A stretch of DNA of 64,000 nt. It comes from Earliella scabrosa (Eukaryota > Basidiomycota > Agaricomycetes > Polyporales > Polyporaceae). The notes below the pieces were generated by a model. It searched no databases, had not been told where the DNA came from, and saw only the letters and a program-made list of their open reading frames with translations. Positions 47,990 to 59,537 of this stretch are shown here, one piece after another. The stretch covers positions 434,001 to 498,000 of the forward strand of contig JABYQQ010000003.1 of the NCBI GenBank assembly GCA_022605405.1, read 5' to 3'. Numbering within the stretch: position 1 is the first letter of the stretch; each line of letters begins with the position of its first letter. The translations under genes and the position numbers were made by a program.

Positions 47990-48789
47990 GATGAGGCGGT
48001 GGTGGCGTCGCTCATAGGTGTCTCGTGCAGAACGACGGAAATACCATTCATCAGCCCAGCCCTGGCCGAGGAAAGATGAGAACGAGGGGCGGGACGGAGA
48101 GGACGACGGGGACGCGAGTCAAGAGAGGACTGGGCTCGCGCGAGAACGAGAGGGCTGGACGTGCGCCGAGGGTGCGCCCGTCGCGAGAGGAATCCGACGC
48201 GAGTCGCAACGAATGCCAACCAGCTCCTGCCAACGCCTCCACCGCGACCATCCCGGCCTCTCCCCGGCCCAATCATCCGCACTCCCACACGCCCGCCCAC
48301 CACCACCCGGCACTCCCTCTGTCATGTGACCCCCTTGTTCTCCCTTGCTATGAGTATGTATGCGTTCTCTCCCACTCGCTCTGCTCTCAGGCAAGACACC
48401 CGCCTTGCTCGTCTTTGCCATCCCATCGATGCCCGGCGATCCCCCGAACACGGAGCAAGGCCCAGCCTGTCGACCGGCCAAGCGCAGAAGCTAATCATAA
48501 TCAAACGCCACAATGACACACACATTTACAGTCATCACAGACCTCTTCTGCGCCAATCCCCGATCTAGAAGACGCGGCGAACGACGATAGAGCAGGATAG
48601 AGCTCTCCAAACGCGTCCCGTTGTAGATCGTAGTCCTTTCATGCACGCATGTTCTCCGCGTGCACACAGCCTGCCTCGCGTCGCACCCACTATGCACGAC
48701 GCCGCGCAGCGTATATATCGCCTGCCTGGCGCAAGCATGCTCCACCACCGTAGCCACAACCCCATCCAGTCACAGTCTCGCCATCCGCA
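47990..48789. promoter_or_regulatory. Divergent intergenic region, RasGEF / MARVEL-like
   Basis: 800 bp between divergent start codons. Open frames are compositionally biased and lack domains. Presumed promoters and leaders. Confidence 0.5.
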
Positions 48790-49470
48790 ATGCGACAGCG
48801 TCGACCAGCGATGCGTGCCGACTACCATCCTTTCCTGTTCACCCTCATGACCCTCACGGCCGCCGCCGAGCTCGGTCTCACCGCGTTCCTCATCAGCGCA
48901 GGAAACGAAGCACGGTCTTGGGCCAGCCCAAGCTTCCACTCGCTGTCCGTCCCCAGTCGCTCAAACTGTCGCCCCCGTCTGACGGACACCCATTTGCATG
49001 ACAGCTTGATCCTGCTCTGCTTCTCCTCGGCCTGGACATTGCTCTTCTCGACCGCATACGTCCTCTGGATCGTCGACGGCGCCGTACACCTCCTCGCGGA
49101 GGTCGCCAGCTCCATCATATGGCTCCTTCTGACCTCGGTGTTATGGGTAAGCCTCCTCGTTGATCAAGCGAGGGCAGCACTGGACCGATGGCCACAGGGT
49201 GTGGGCGCAGGGCTCATACACAAAGCTCGGACGGGCGGCAATTGTGCAGGACGTCCACCCATCTCCCGGTGGGTCAAGTTCGCAATGTTCTTCCTTCCGG
49301 AGGAATTGACCAAGGACAATGGCATCAGCTGCCGCCAGACGTTGACCGTCGAGGCGTTGGGTTGGACAGAGTTCAGTCTCTGTTGCGTCACCCTCGTTGC
49401 AACCTTGCTGTGGATGCGCACAGGCCTGGGAAAGAGGAGATTCATCAGAGACTCGCGCACATTCGTGTAG
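48790..49470 (+). CDS. MARVEL-like four-span membrane protein
   Basis: Exons give about 190 residues with four hydrophobic segments: FLFTLMTLTAAAELGLTAFL, SLILLCFSSAWTLLFSTAYV, LLAEVASSIIWLLLTSVLW and FSLCCVTLVATLLWMRTG. Two introns (GTAAGC after VLW; GTGGGT after PPIS) splice in frame to GVGAGLIHKARTGGNCAGRP and then CRQTLTVEALGWTEFSLC. The span layout and the R/C-Q-TLTVEALGWTEF motif match MARVEL-domain proteins common in basidiomycetes, which are thought to organise membranes; function here is unknown. The start could be 48790 or the internal ATG at 48811 (MRADYHPFLFTL). Confidence 0.75.
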   Translation: MRQRRPAMRADYHPFLFTLMTLTAAAELGLTAFLISAGNEARSWASPSFHSLSVPSRSNCRPRLTDTHLHDSLILLCFSSAWTLLFSTAYVLWIVDGAVHLLAEVASSIIWLLLTSVLWVSLLVDQARAALDRWPQGVGAGLIHKARTGGNCAGRPPISRWVKFAMFFLPEELTKDNGISCRQTLTVEALGWTEFSLCCVTLVATLLWMRTGLGKRRFIRDSRTFV

Positions 49471-50016
49471 CCAGGGCAGGACGAGCTTGGGAGGGACTCG
49501 TGTGGACGTAGTATATATGGATGCACTATACGCACCTGGGACATTTCAGTGAAGAGCTGGGCTTGTCACTCTTCAATTGCATCCACGTTTTCTTTCCCAT
49601 ACACATGGTCGTCACAGAGCATGCACAAGGTATCGTCGTGTTCAGTGCAGCTGTGTGTCAACTGAGGCACAGAGCCGTGTCATGTTCACTGCGATAGGTT
49701 GGTTGGTAGGGTGATCATGGCATGGGTCCAGAGCAAGCCAGGTACTTACGTCGGAGAGGCGACGGACTTAGACGCAGGTGATCCCGGTCCGATCTTCGAT
49801 CATACGTAGTCAGCGTTTTTATCTGATAAGATTGACCCGAGCTTCGCCCCACCGGCTCCTTCCCTCTAGCAACTCAACTAGCTTGCCTTGCCTCATCTAC
49901 TATCTCCTCAATTCCCTTCGGCCGAGCCCTTCCTCTATAACCCAAAACACTGCACCTCCGCGCGGGTCCCGCCGTCTCTCGTCCTCCTCGCCCTACCAGC
50001 CTGAGCGGCCTCCATC
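49471..50016. other. Intergenic region with no recognisable gene
   Basis: 546 bp between two plus-strand genes; nothing beyond flanks and a pyrimidine-rich leader before 50017. Confidence 0.55.
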
Positions 50017-52381
50017 ATGTCCTCTTCTGACCTTCCTGTGCAGACCCCCCTACTCAGCGACATGGACCAGAGGGACAGGGACCAGCAATATGTGATAGAA
50101 GACGAGGCACGCGACCACACGATGGAGGATGCGCTCTTGAACGAGGGTCGTCTCCGACCCTCACCGGCAAGAGCGTATTTCATTCGGTCACTGGCGCTGC
50201 TCTGCGCATGTTCCCTGAGCATAGGCAGTCATTAGTGCGTCCATCTGCTACTCGTGCTTGCTCCCGCCCCTCAACTGGTCTACAGTGCGTCGTATATCTT
50301 AGGTCCCCTGAAGTCCCGTCTCGCGCGCGAGATGGGCACGAACAACACCGAGTTCTCGCTCCTCATCTCTGCATTCTCCCTCAACAGCACATGGACCCCG
50401 CTCCTCGGCGGTGTGCTCGCGAGCCACATGGGAACGACGTTCACAAGCATTCTCGCTACAGGCGTCATCTTTCTGGGTGCGTACGTCCACACTGTATTCA
50501 CCGTACCCGCGAGCTTACTCCGCTGTGCTCAGGGCAAGCATGTCTCCTCATCGGACACCTCTCGAACAGTGTTCGAATCATGGCACTGGGAATGTTCGTG
50601 TTCGGCCTCGGAGTGAGCCCACTTGCCGTAGTTCAAGAAACGATCATCGTCCGGTTCTTCAAGTCACACGGACTAGGGGTCTCTCTCGCGCTCGGTCTCG
50701 TCGCAGGCAAGGGTGCATCCTTCGTCTCTGCTCTGACCTCTTACCCGCTCTCCGAACGCTTCGGGCCGCACGCACCGTTCTACGCCTCGACGCTCTTGAC
50801 TGCGTTCTCGTTCACCATCAACCTTGTCTACCTGTTCGCATCGAAATGGCTCGTTCGCGAGTCCGGTACGGAGCTGGAGCCTTCGGAGATTCACGCGGAG
50901 GCCCATTCGCGGGCCGCCTCTTCCACCGGCATATCCTCCGAAGCCGAGGCATTGAAAGAGGTCGCGAAGAAGCGCATGGTGTATCTTAGAGACATCACCA
51001 AGCTCGGCGACGTATTCTGGGCGTATGTATTACTCATCCAATCTCCTATCATCACGATGTTGACGAGCCTCCCAGCTACATAGGATTGAACGTTCTCTGT
51101 GGATCAATCTGGTCACCTTTCACCCACCTAGCAGCGTGAGTAAATGGTGGGGACAAGGGGTTGCGGCCACGAATAACCTCAATTGGCACAGGAACGTACT
51201 GCAACGCCGGTTTGACCTCCCCGAGGCGGAGGCAAGTCTGAAGGCCTCGTATCTCCTTGCCGGGAGTGTGATACTATATCCCGTTGTATGCTCCTTCCCC
51301 TGTGTTACTCGGGACCGATCGCTGAAACATGGATTTGCACAGACCGGGCTCATCGTGGACCGAGTGAAGAAACGCAATATCGTCATGAGGCTGCTCCTGG
51401 TGTCCGGAGCCCTGACACTTGGTTGCTATCTTTGGCTCGCTGCGCCTCCGAAGTGGACGCAGACCCCGATGCCTGCCATTGTCTCCTTTGCCTTGGGCCA
51501 CGGTTTCTCACCACGTACGCACGAGCTCCCATTCGAATGTAGCCAGGAGCTCACGTGCCGTTCGCGCAGTGCTTTTGGTAGTGATTGTGCCACGCATCGT
51601 TCCGCTCAAGTACGTCTCCACGACGCTTGGTGCGCACAAGGCGGTACGTTGCATGTAATCTCTCCCGTGCCTCTCAACTCACCCCCCCTCCTTGTTATAG
51701 CTGGAGCAGACGGGCTCGACGATATTCCAAACCCTCGCTGGTCTCGCGCTAGATATCAAGAGTAAGAAACCAACGCATAAGCTGGTGTCCCCCACAGACG
51801 GCGACGCAAGGGACGTGCAGTACCTGCTCAACGCCTTCGTCTTCTTCAACATCCTAGAGATCCTAGCCATTCTCGGTCTCGCGCACCTCGATCGCAAGCA
51901 GAAGCAAACTGCCGCGCGGCGCCTGAGCGCCCTTCTCCCCCAGTCCGTCGACGACAATTCGGATGAGGAGGACTCGCGTGCGGCGAAGGACCCCGCTGCT
52001 GGCGAAGATCGCTGGCAGGCAGAGCCTTCCTCGAGCGACGTGCATCCTCGCAGATTCAGCAGCCTGGGACGGCACGCTGGCCGGGCGTCGGTCTCGAGTC
52101 GCGAGCAGAGCATCCCGCTGCTTGGGAATGGTTCGCGTGCGTCGACTGTACGCGGGAGCCGGTACCTCGTCGAGGCCGTCGTTTCGGAGACGCCTGATCC
52201 TTCGGCTGCGAAGGTCAAGGTGCTCCGGACGAAGGCGGAGGTGAGGCGGGGAGAGGTGTTTGCGGTGCTGTCTGGTGCGATGATTGGGTTTGCGTGGGTG
52301 CTGTTTATGGGCACGGCGTGGTACAGGCTGAGGTCGAAGGAGGAGAGGGGTGGAGGGAGTGGAAACTTTACTGGATACTGA
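50017..52381 (+). CDS. Major facilitator transporter, MFSD1-like
   Basis: Multi-pass carrier, about 630 residues. The N-terminal cytosolic region (MSSSDLPVQTPLLSDMDQRD) contains an acidic/Leu stretch that could act as a vacuolar sorting signal. Spans include FIRSLALLCACSLSIGSHY, TWTPLLGGVLASHMGTTFTS, ILATGVIFLG, MALGMFVFGLGVSPLAVVQE, HGLGVSLALGLVAGKGASFV, SYLLAGSVILYPV and a last one, FAVLSGAMIGFAWVLFMGTAW. A central loop with EALKEVAKKRMVYLRDITKL separates the two halves. TGLIVDRVKKRNIVMRL resembles the MFS D-R-x-x-R/K loop. Layout and motifs fit MFSD1, in animals a lysosomal peptide exporter; a similar vacuolar role here is inference. A Ser-rich loop near the C-terminus is unusually long. 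Confidence 0.8.
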
Positions 52382-52580
52382 ACGCAACATAGCTTAACGA
52401 CCTGCATGTAACGGTACGACCTACGTTAGTACATCACGATATTATTTATGACTTAATCGTACAACCGTGAGGTACACGGGATGTGAGGACGATGCATATA
52501 GTAGACATTACTGGCAAGAAGAGTAATATGCGCGAATAGGAGCATTACTGTGCTAGATCAAGAGTAGATGGAATTGAGTA

Positions 52581-53276
52581 TCAAGGCGGTACCATCTGTA
52601 ACCAGTTAATGCTTGTACTTGAGCGACGAAGTGAAATGAGACAAGGGACTTACGACCGTCATCTTCTTGTTCATCTCCGGGTCCAGATAGACACGGAGAT
52701 CGAACAGCCTGAATTGCCCAAGTCCGTTAGGATGAGACATGCATATATGCCTACAGATACTACTCACTTGATGAGGTCATGGGTGCCAATTGGCCCGCCT
52801 GCAATGCTCTCGTCGTCGTCCACGAAGTCCTCAGGTTTCTTCATCTCCGCCACTTCGTCGATCATGGGCTGGTTGACCACGCGGTGACAATAGCATACCG
52901 CCCACTCCGAGTCCGGAGTGACGAACATGGCCCGGATGAGGTACTCCTTGCTTCCGGGTTTGAGAAGTCCCTGGCGATGTAATATGGCACGCTGCCTCTC
53001 AGTGGCCTCGTTGAACTCGGCGGGCACGCTGTCGCTCGCGAGGAGCGAGTACTTCTTGTTGATCTGGAACAGCTTCGGCATCTTGACGGGAAGTGGGGGC
53101 GGCTCCATCCCGCTCATGAAGTACCTGATGCGCTCCGCCGCGAGCCTGGTGTCCGTGGACTCGACGTGGCACGAGAGCACGACGGCGTACTTGTCGGCGT
53201 TCTCGGGGTGGTGCTCGAGATCAAGGGCTTTGACGAGGATGCTGTCGACGTAACCCATAAGCTCTTCGTCTGCCAT
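52581..53276 (-). CDS. Conserved hypothetical protein
   Basis: Three exons encode about 195-200 residues: MADEELMGYVDSILVKALDL, KYAVVLSCHVESTDTRLAAE, RIRYFMSGMEPPPLPVKMPK, QINKKYSLLASDSVPAEFNE, REQ-like basic stretch, EYLIRAMFVTPDSEWAVCYC, HRVVNQPMIDEVAEMKKPED, FVDDDESIAGGPIGTHDLIK, then LFDLRVYLDPEMNKKMTV and a last micro-exon MVPP. No signal peptide or membrane span; mixed alpha/beta composition. I do not recognise the family. The start at 53276 is a good ATG. It is convergent with the transporter (about 200 bp) and divergent from RPL15. Confidence 0.75.
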
Positions 53277-54021
53277 GAGCTTCTCTGCGAGCTTAATCGA
53301 GGGCGGGCGTGAGGGAGCAACTGTGCCGGTCGTCGACTTTGTGCATATGGTCTTGTGGTGCTTCCTGAGGGTACATGAGCGTCTCCGTCTCAGTACGCTT
53401 GCACGGCGACGCTCACCAATCGGCCCTCTGGCACTACATGATCATGGCAGCACACATACACATGAGCTTTCAATACCACTACCAGAGCACACACTGACCT
53501 CCTTTGAACAGTAGCCCATTACTTTGCACTATATTGGTCATTCGACGCCGGGCGTCAGGGGGTTTCGTCTTCTTGGAGGGCCCTGTTCACGTACCCCGCT
53601 GCATATCTTGATAGTTTGTGGGCTATGCGTCGTCCGACAGTTTGCACACTCATGCTCGCGAATAAGCGGCATATCGTCCGCGAGAGGGCTGGAGGGAGGA
53701 AGAGACGAGTCGGACGCGTCGCGACGCGACGCGAGTCTAAGCATCCAATCCGTTCACGTGACCATTCCGGAGAACGCCGAGCAACAGAGATTGAGCGGTT
53801 GCCTGCCACGGTACACAACAGCTCGACGACCCCCGCCAAACCTCAAGACACAAGAGGTGAGTCACCGAATCCATGCCAGATGGTCCAGATGATGCCCTAG
53901 ATGCTGCTGTCTCGCGGCGGTAGCGAAGGAATGGCTGGAAGAGGGTGGATGGACGACTTAGCATCTGGATGTCCTTCCGTTTGACAGTGATCCTAACTTC
54001 GCCTCCCCTCTAGCCCGCAAG
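53277..54021. promoter_or_regulatory. Divergent region and 5' leader intron of RPL15
   Basis: 745 bp. A probable 5' untranslated intron spans 53857-54013 (AAGAG/GTGAGT donor, CCCCTCTAG acceptor), with the RPL15 ATG 8 nt after the splice. Other frames have no domain. Confidence 0.6.
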
Positions 54022-54839
54022 ATGGGAGCCTACAAGTATATCGGCGAGCTGTACAAAAAGAAGCAGTCGGATGTCCTCCGCTTCCTTCTGCGTGTTCGGT
54101 GCGTACAACACATGTTGGTGCGAGGAGCGTCAGGAGTCCTCAGTCGACAATGCAGGTGCTGGGAGTACCGCCAGTTGAACGTCATTCACCGTGCCTCCCG
54201 CCCTTCTCGCCCCGACAAGGCTCGCCGTCTTGGCTACAAGGCTAAGCAGGGCTACGTTATCTACCGCGTCCGCGTTCGCCGCGGTAACCGCAAGAAGCAC
54301 GTCCCCAAGGGTACGCACTGCGATTTTATCTTCACCGAACCATCCTAAGCCGCGAATAGGTGCCACCTACGGCAAGCCCGTTCGTCAGGGTGTCACCCAG
54401 CTCAAGCCCCAGCGTGGCTTGAGGAGCGTTGCGGAGGAGCGCGTTGGCAGACGGTGCGGAAACTTGCGCGTCCTGAACTCGTACTGGGTCAACCAGGACG
54501 GCGTGTACAAGTACTACGAGGTTATCCTCGTCGACCCCAACCACAAGGCTGTGAGTACAATGTTTCGTGTTTCTGTAACTGTGCTAAACTGCACACGTAG
54601 ATCCGCCGTGACCCCAGGATCAACTGGATCACGAAGCCCGTGCACAAGCGCCGCGAGGCTCGTGGCCTCACCTCTGTGGGCAAGCAGGTGAGATTGATTT
54701 CGATTCGCACAATTTCACATTGGCTGAGTGCGGTTGTCCGCAGAACCGTGGTCTTGGCAAGGGTCACCGCTACAACCACACTCCGGGCTGGTCGACCTGG
54801 AAGAAGCACAACACCCTCAGCCTGCGCCGCTACCGGTGA
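54022..54839 (+). CDS. RPL15: 60S ribosomal protein L15
   Basis: Large-subunit protein eL15 near the peptide exit tunnel. Begins [160 protein letters not shown], and ends [12 protein letters not shown]. About 200 residues, full length. Four coding introns of roughly 50-60 nt, all GT-AG. Confidence 0.97.
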
Positions 54840-55539
54840 TCTGCGATTGTACTTGTTTTTCCATGCACTTGTTTCGTACTACACCACCACGATATCACTG
54901 CGCCATCATGTCCTCTCATGCTCGCTATGGATGTATGTCTCACTGCAGCTTGCCCAAAAGAGGTTGTTTTCCTCCTGCAATTACTGCGCTCAATCGGGTC
55001 GTGTGGGTCATCGTAGTGCGATTTACCGGAGTAAGTGCGACGGGTTGTAAGCGCAGAACACTGAGCGGTGCGCTGGAAGGCAAGTTGTGCCCTGTTTGAG
55101 AGAAGAGGACGAGCATGAGGCAAGCACGTTGCAGCGACTGGGTGGAGCTGGGCAACTGCGGCGCTGGATGGGGGCGAAGACCTCCACGATCACGCTGCTC
55201 GAGTGCTTGGGGCATCTTGGGCTGCGCGGCTCTTGTCCCGAAGTCCGAGCTCGAGCTTGTTCTGGTTCTCTCGTGTCTGAGTCTGACGACGGCCGTCATC
55301 GTCTCGCTTCCCGACGATCCCCTTGCTCCCTGCGCTCTCTCGGCGACCGTGACGGAGGCTGTAGCGCATGCTTATCGCCTTGGCTATAGAACGACACGCA
55401 CCAGGAATCCAGCTACGCTCATAATAGCTGGCTTTCATTTCCCGGATCCACGGAGCTTCTCTGCTGTTCCAGCCATATAAGCCGCGCTGTCGTCACTCCG
55501 GCTATTCCGACGAAGCCTTTTCCCTCTTACCAGGTCGTA
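54840..55539. other. Intergenic region, RPL15 / GH16
   Basis: 700 bp between plus-strand genes. Contains a TATA box near 55.48 kb; no gene seen. Confidence 0.55.
55476..55481 (+). promoter_or_regulatory. TATA box of GH16 gene
   Basis: TATAAG in CCATATAAGCCGC, about 60 bp before the ATG at 55540. A short leader fits a direct core promoter. Confidence 0.6.
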
Positions 55540-57493
55540 ATGCTTTCTGCCCTTCCTTTGACGCTTCTTTCCTTGCTTTCTGCTGCTAGACTGTCCCCAG
55601 GACCCTCGCGCTCGCTCGTCGGGCTTTCCTCTGCCCACGCGGGCCTCCTGCTGCTCCTGCAAAGTGTCGGAGTGTCGCAAGCAGTCTCACTGGACAAGCG
55701 GGCGATCCTGCAGACGAGCTCGAACGGGTCAACCTTCATATGGACGATCGAGGACACCTATGAGGGGGATACATTCTTCGAGTGCGTGTGGCAGCACTGC
55801 GTTAAGTGGCGTCGACTAATGGGGGCATCCACACTGGCAGCACCTTCGACTTCTTCGTTGGAGATGATCCCACAAAGTGCGTCCTGCTTTGTCCTTTCAT
55901 TTTTTCCGTGCCCTCATCATCTTGCTATGTATCAGTGGAAGAGTCAAGTCGGTATCCGCCGCAACTTCCAGGTTACATCCTGCTCAATTATGTCGTGTTC
56001 TACCCCAGCTACACCGATCGAGAGACTGCGTTTGCCAAAAACCTCGCCTATGTGACGGACGAGGGCAAGGTCGTCATGAAAGGTGATGACTATACTTGGC
56101 TAGAAGATGGCGTGTACCGTAACAGGTCCGTTCATGAGATGTACCTGTATTCTGTACGTATGTTAACAGAGTGGATGCCTTCAGTGTTCGCATCTCCAGC
56201 CGGAAGCAGTACAACACCGGTAAGCTCGTGAGCTATTCTACCGGACAGCAGCGATCCTCAGGCATAGAACAGGTCTGTTCATCCTGGATCTCGACCACAT
56301 TCCTTGGGGTTGCGGTAAGCAAGACCTCCATCCATGCATTGCCCTATGACCTGACTTGACGCGCAAGCTGTCTGGCCCGCTTGGTGGACATTGGGTGCCG
56401 GCCAATGGCCCTACGTGAGTAGCTGTAGCTAGCAACGTCTGTATCGCTTTGCCTTGACGTCGTGTCTCCCAGGCCGGTGAGATTGACATCATCGAGGGTG
56501 TGCACGACAACTCGCACAACCAAGTCGCATGGCACACCGGACCAGGTAAGTGCGCGTCGGCAAGAGGTACCCCGTTTCCTAACATATATACTTACAGGAT
56601 GCACCCTCAATCCCAACATGAGCTTCACCGGTAGTCTAGTCGTAAGTCACTCTCGCCGTGCGCATCATCTGATCCTCATGGTTCCCGCACAGCTAGGGCC
56701 CGAGGGCGAACCGAACCTCGAGTGCAACGGCCTGATCAACTACAATGCCGGTTGTGGCGTGACCGAATGGAGTCGCGCGTCCTATGGCCCAATCTTCGAT
56801 GCCCAGGGCGGCGGTGTGTTCGCCATGAAGTGGGACAGCGAAGGCATTGCCGTCTGTGAGTACCGCGGATCTTTTCCGTTCCTCATTAGGCTGAAGCGAA
56901 CCGCGCCCAGGGTCCTTCTATCGCGCGACGGTACCCAAAGACATCATCAACGGACACCCTGAGCCTTCGACGTGGGGCACGCCCGTCGCAGTCCTGGATC
57001 CGAGCGGCTGTGACCCGATCGCAAACTTCGTGAACCACTCCATTATCTTCGGTGAGCAAACTTCGCGCCCGTGGAGTTTCGCGCCGACGGCTGATCGGTG
57101 ATTCAACAGACATAACCTTCTGCGGTGAGGCAAAAGAAGTCAAAAAGGTTCCTCGCGAGTGTCAACTGATATCGTCTTTGGCGCTGCGCAGGTGATTGGG
57201 CAGGTAACTCCTACGCCACGTCGGGATGCCCTGGCACATGCAGCGAACGCCTCAGAGATCCGGGGAACTTTGTCGTACGTCCGCTCTCGTCGTGTGCACA
57301 TGAAGACACACCTGACTGCCCTGTGATCCCGCAGAATGCGTCGTGGAGCATCAACACGATGAAGGTGTACCGGAAGCAAACCCTGTTGGGTCTTGCTACC
57401 GGGAACGCCAGCAGGGACCTTCGTATCCCGGCTCTGCGCCAGTTGCTCCTCCTGGGAGCTGCCCTTCCCATCCTCGTACTTTTCATCCTATAG
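55540..57493 (+). CDS. GPI-anchored glycoside hydrolase family 16 protein (beta-glucanase-like)
   Basis: Secreted enzyme likely acting on beta-1,3(1,4)-glucans of the fungal wall. Start MLSALPLTLLSLLSAARLSP, a signal peptide. The ConA-like fold has TFIWTIEDTYEGDTFFE, GSTFDFFVGDDPT, NEETAFAKNLAYVTDEGKVV, VRISSRKQYNTG, then via short exons GLFILDLDHIPWGC, AVWPAWWTLGAGQWPYAGEI and DIIEGVHDNSHNQVAW; EIDIIE carries the catalytic ExDxxE triad. Further blocks: LECNGLINYNAGCGVTEWSR, FAMKWDSEGIAV, FYRATVPKDIINGHPEPSTW and FCGDWAGNSYATSGCPG. The tail NASRDLRIPALRQ plus a hydrophobic end (LLLLGAALPILVLFIL) is a typical GPI-attachment signal. About ten introns; total about 400 residues. Confidence 0.9.
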
Positions 57494-57782
57494 GGTAGCT
57501 GCTGCGCACACGCCCCATGACACTGACCGGACAAGTTCCGAGTTCGTGACTTTATCTCTCTCGACACGACTCCGTACCTCTACCGCACACGCACCTAGAG
57601 GCCATACGTTCCAACTCATGATGTGGTCACGAACACTGCTCGACGTCGAGATGTATTATCACGGACGCTTTCACGAATAGATGCTGTACAACATTCTCCC
57701 CGTTGCGCTGCGACTAGATCGGTCTCAACATTCGACATGCACATGACAGCACGGCGGCCTTGCAGGACAGGACAGCTGTCTT

Positions 57783-59249
57783 TCACAGCTTCATCTTCCA
57801 CACCTTCGTTTCGATCTCCTCTTCGGTCTCGACATTCCAGTCCACTGGCTCCGCAAACGTCGCACGCATGGGCGTGACGCTGACCCAGCCCTTCCCGATC
57901 GCCCACCCGTCTGTCCCAACCGGCACACTCGCCGGATTGATCAAGTCTCTCATGTCCGGCGCAAACTTGAACACGAGCCGGCCGACGTCCTCCTTCGTCA
58001 CCTGCTCCCCCTCCGCGCCTTCGCGTCCGGGCTCATTCGTAAGGCCGCGCTCGGTGAGAGAGTCCGGGCCCGCCGCGGAGATCGTCCTGCGCGCGGCAGG
58101 GTCGCGCTCCTCGTGGGCCTTGAACAGGCGGCCGTAAGAGTTGCGCCAGATGCGCGTCCAGCAGATGGGCAGGCCCTCGGCACTGAGGAGGCCGTCGATC
58201 ATCGGCACGTTCACGTTGTACAGGTCGACCTCGCCGTGGCGCAGGCCGCCGTCGTCGAGCCCCCAGTTGCGCCAGAGGTGGGCGATGATCTGCGCCGCGA
58301 GCCGGTGTGCAGGCTCGAAGAGGCTCGTGGGGGTAGGGTGCGTGACGGTTCCGTAGGAGAGCGCGATGGAGCGCACTTTGGAGAGCGAGGAGGAGAGCGC
58401 GGCGCCGATCGTTCCGGAGGACAATGCGAATGCGGCTGGGGACAGGGGCAGCGTTCAGTATCAGTACTGGTGTAGGCGGGGAGGAACGCGAAGCTCAATG
58501 GCTCACCGGAGCTGTTGCGGCCGAGATTAGGCCCTGATATCTGTGGGCGCAGAGGTCACCTGTTGGGGCACCGAGAGTGCGACCTCTATTGAGCACGAAC
58601 CAAAAGGTCAATCTCGCCGTTGAAGAGGTTATGCAGGCCGATATTTGCGCATGTAGCCGGTGTCTTCCCTTTTTCAATCCATGTTGGCTATGGGACACAT
58701 GGTATTGGATCACTCACCCCATCTAGGAGAACCCATTCAGCGACCTCCCCGTCCCTCAACGGACGTGAACTCTCGGACGTCTCGCCCTGACCGTCTATGC
58801 TGAGCCATGAATGAGCGCATTCCCCGTGGAAGAAGCGGTAGCACGCGCCTGGATCTCTGGGATAGTAGTACCGTCCATTGACGATGTCCTTGATGTGATA
58901 CGCTTTCCCTGCAGGGCATCCATGTCGCATTCAAGCTCAAGCTCAGCGAAATGAAGTGTTACGGCACGTACCGATCCATGACTTCTGCGAGCTGGGAATG
59001 ACAACCTTGACATCCCAGCCTGCGACCAATCCAATCAATTCCCTCATCTCCTCCGAGTTACGAGGTTGTTACCAAGATCTTCAGTGAGATGCCGGTACAG
59101 TCCATAGATGTAGGGAGACTCATGGCCAGGCGGGCCATCGTCGTTCTTCAACGCCCGACGCCTCAGTAAATCGTAGTTGCACGAGGACCACAGGGAGTAA
59201 ATGTACTTGCAGTCAGAAGCACTCTAGGTTTGGGCGACAGCGATGACAT
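57783..59249 (-). CDS. SurE-type 5'/3'-nucleotidase (survival protein SurE-like phosphatase)
   Basis: Metal-dependent phosphatase of nucleoside monophosphates and other phospho-substrates. The first exon MSSLSPKPRVLLT splices to NDDGPPGHESPYIYGLYRHL, restoring the VLLTNDDGPP metal site. Then WDVKVVIPSSQKSWIGKAYH, IKDIVNGRYYYPRDP, GEVAEWVLLDG, TPATCANIGLHNLFNGEIDL, SGPNLGRNSS (second signature), AFALSSGTIGAALSSSLSKV, RSIALSYGTVTHPTPTSLFE, HGEVDLYNVNVPMIDGLLSA, and the end KVWKMKL. About 340 residues. Two introns appear to start with GC rather than GT: 59146-59210 (ACT/GCAAGT) and probably 58795-58848 (CCAG/GCGCGT). Both joins restore conserved family sequence. Confidence 0.88.
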
Positions 59250-59537
59250 GGTTGAGATATGGTGCAGACTACAACAAGTATCGTACACTCGGGTGCATGA
59301 AGCCACATGAACGCCACAACCAGCGGCTCCCGCCGGTTGCATACCGGCCCGGTAGCATGGGTCAACAGTACTCTCAAGAGTACTGGACATCGACATGATG
59401 TCGTCGCCGATGCGGCGATGCAGAGTGCTCGTAGGAGCACTCACAGACGATACTCGTCTGAAGCTTCTGTATGAAGCTGTTCCGAGGCTAATTGACTCGC
59501 TTGACTTTCTCCACTCCAGCTCTCGTCCCATCGTTCC

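Noticed and set aside
53857..54013. GATGATG in the RPL15 leader intron as a box C/D snoRNA
   Set aside because: No matching D box (CTGA) with terminal stem was found.
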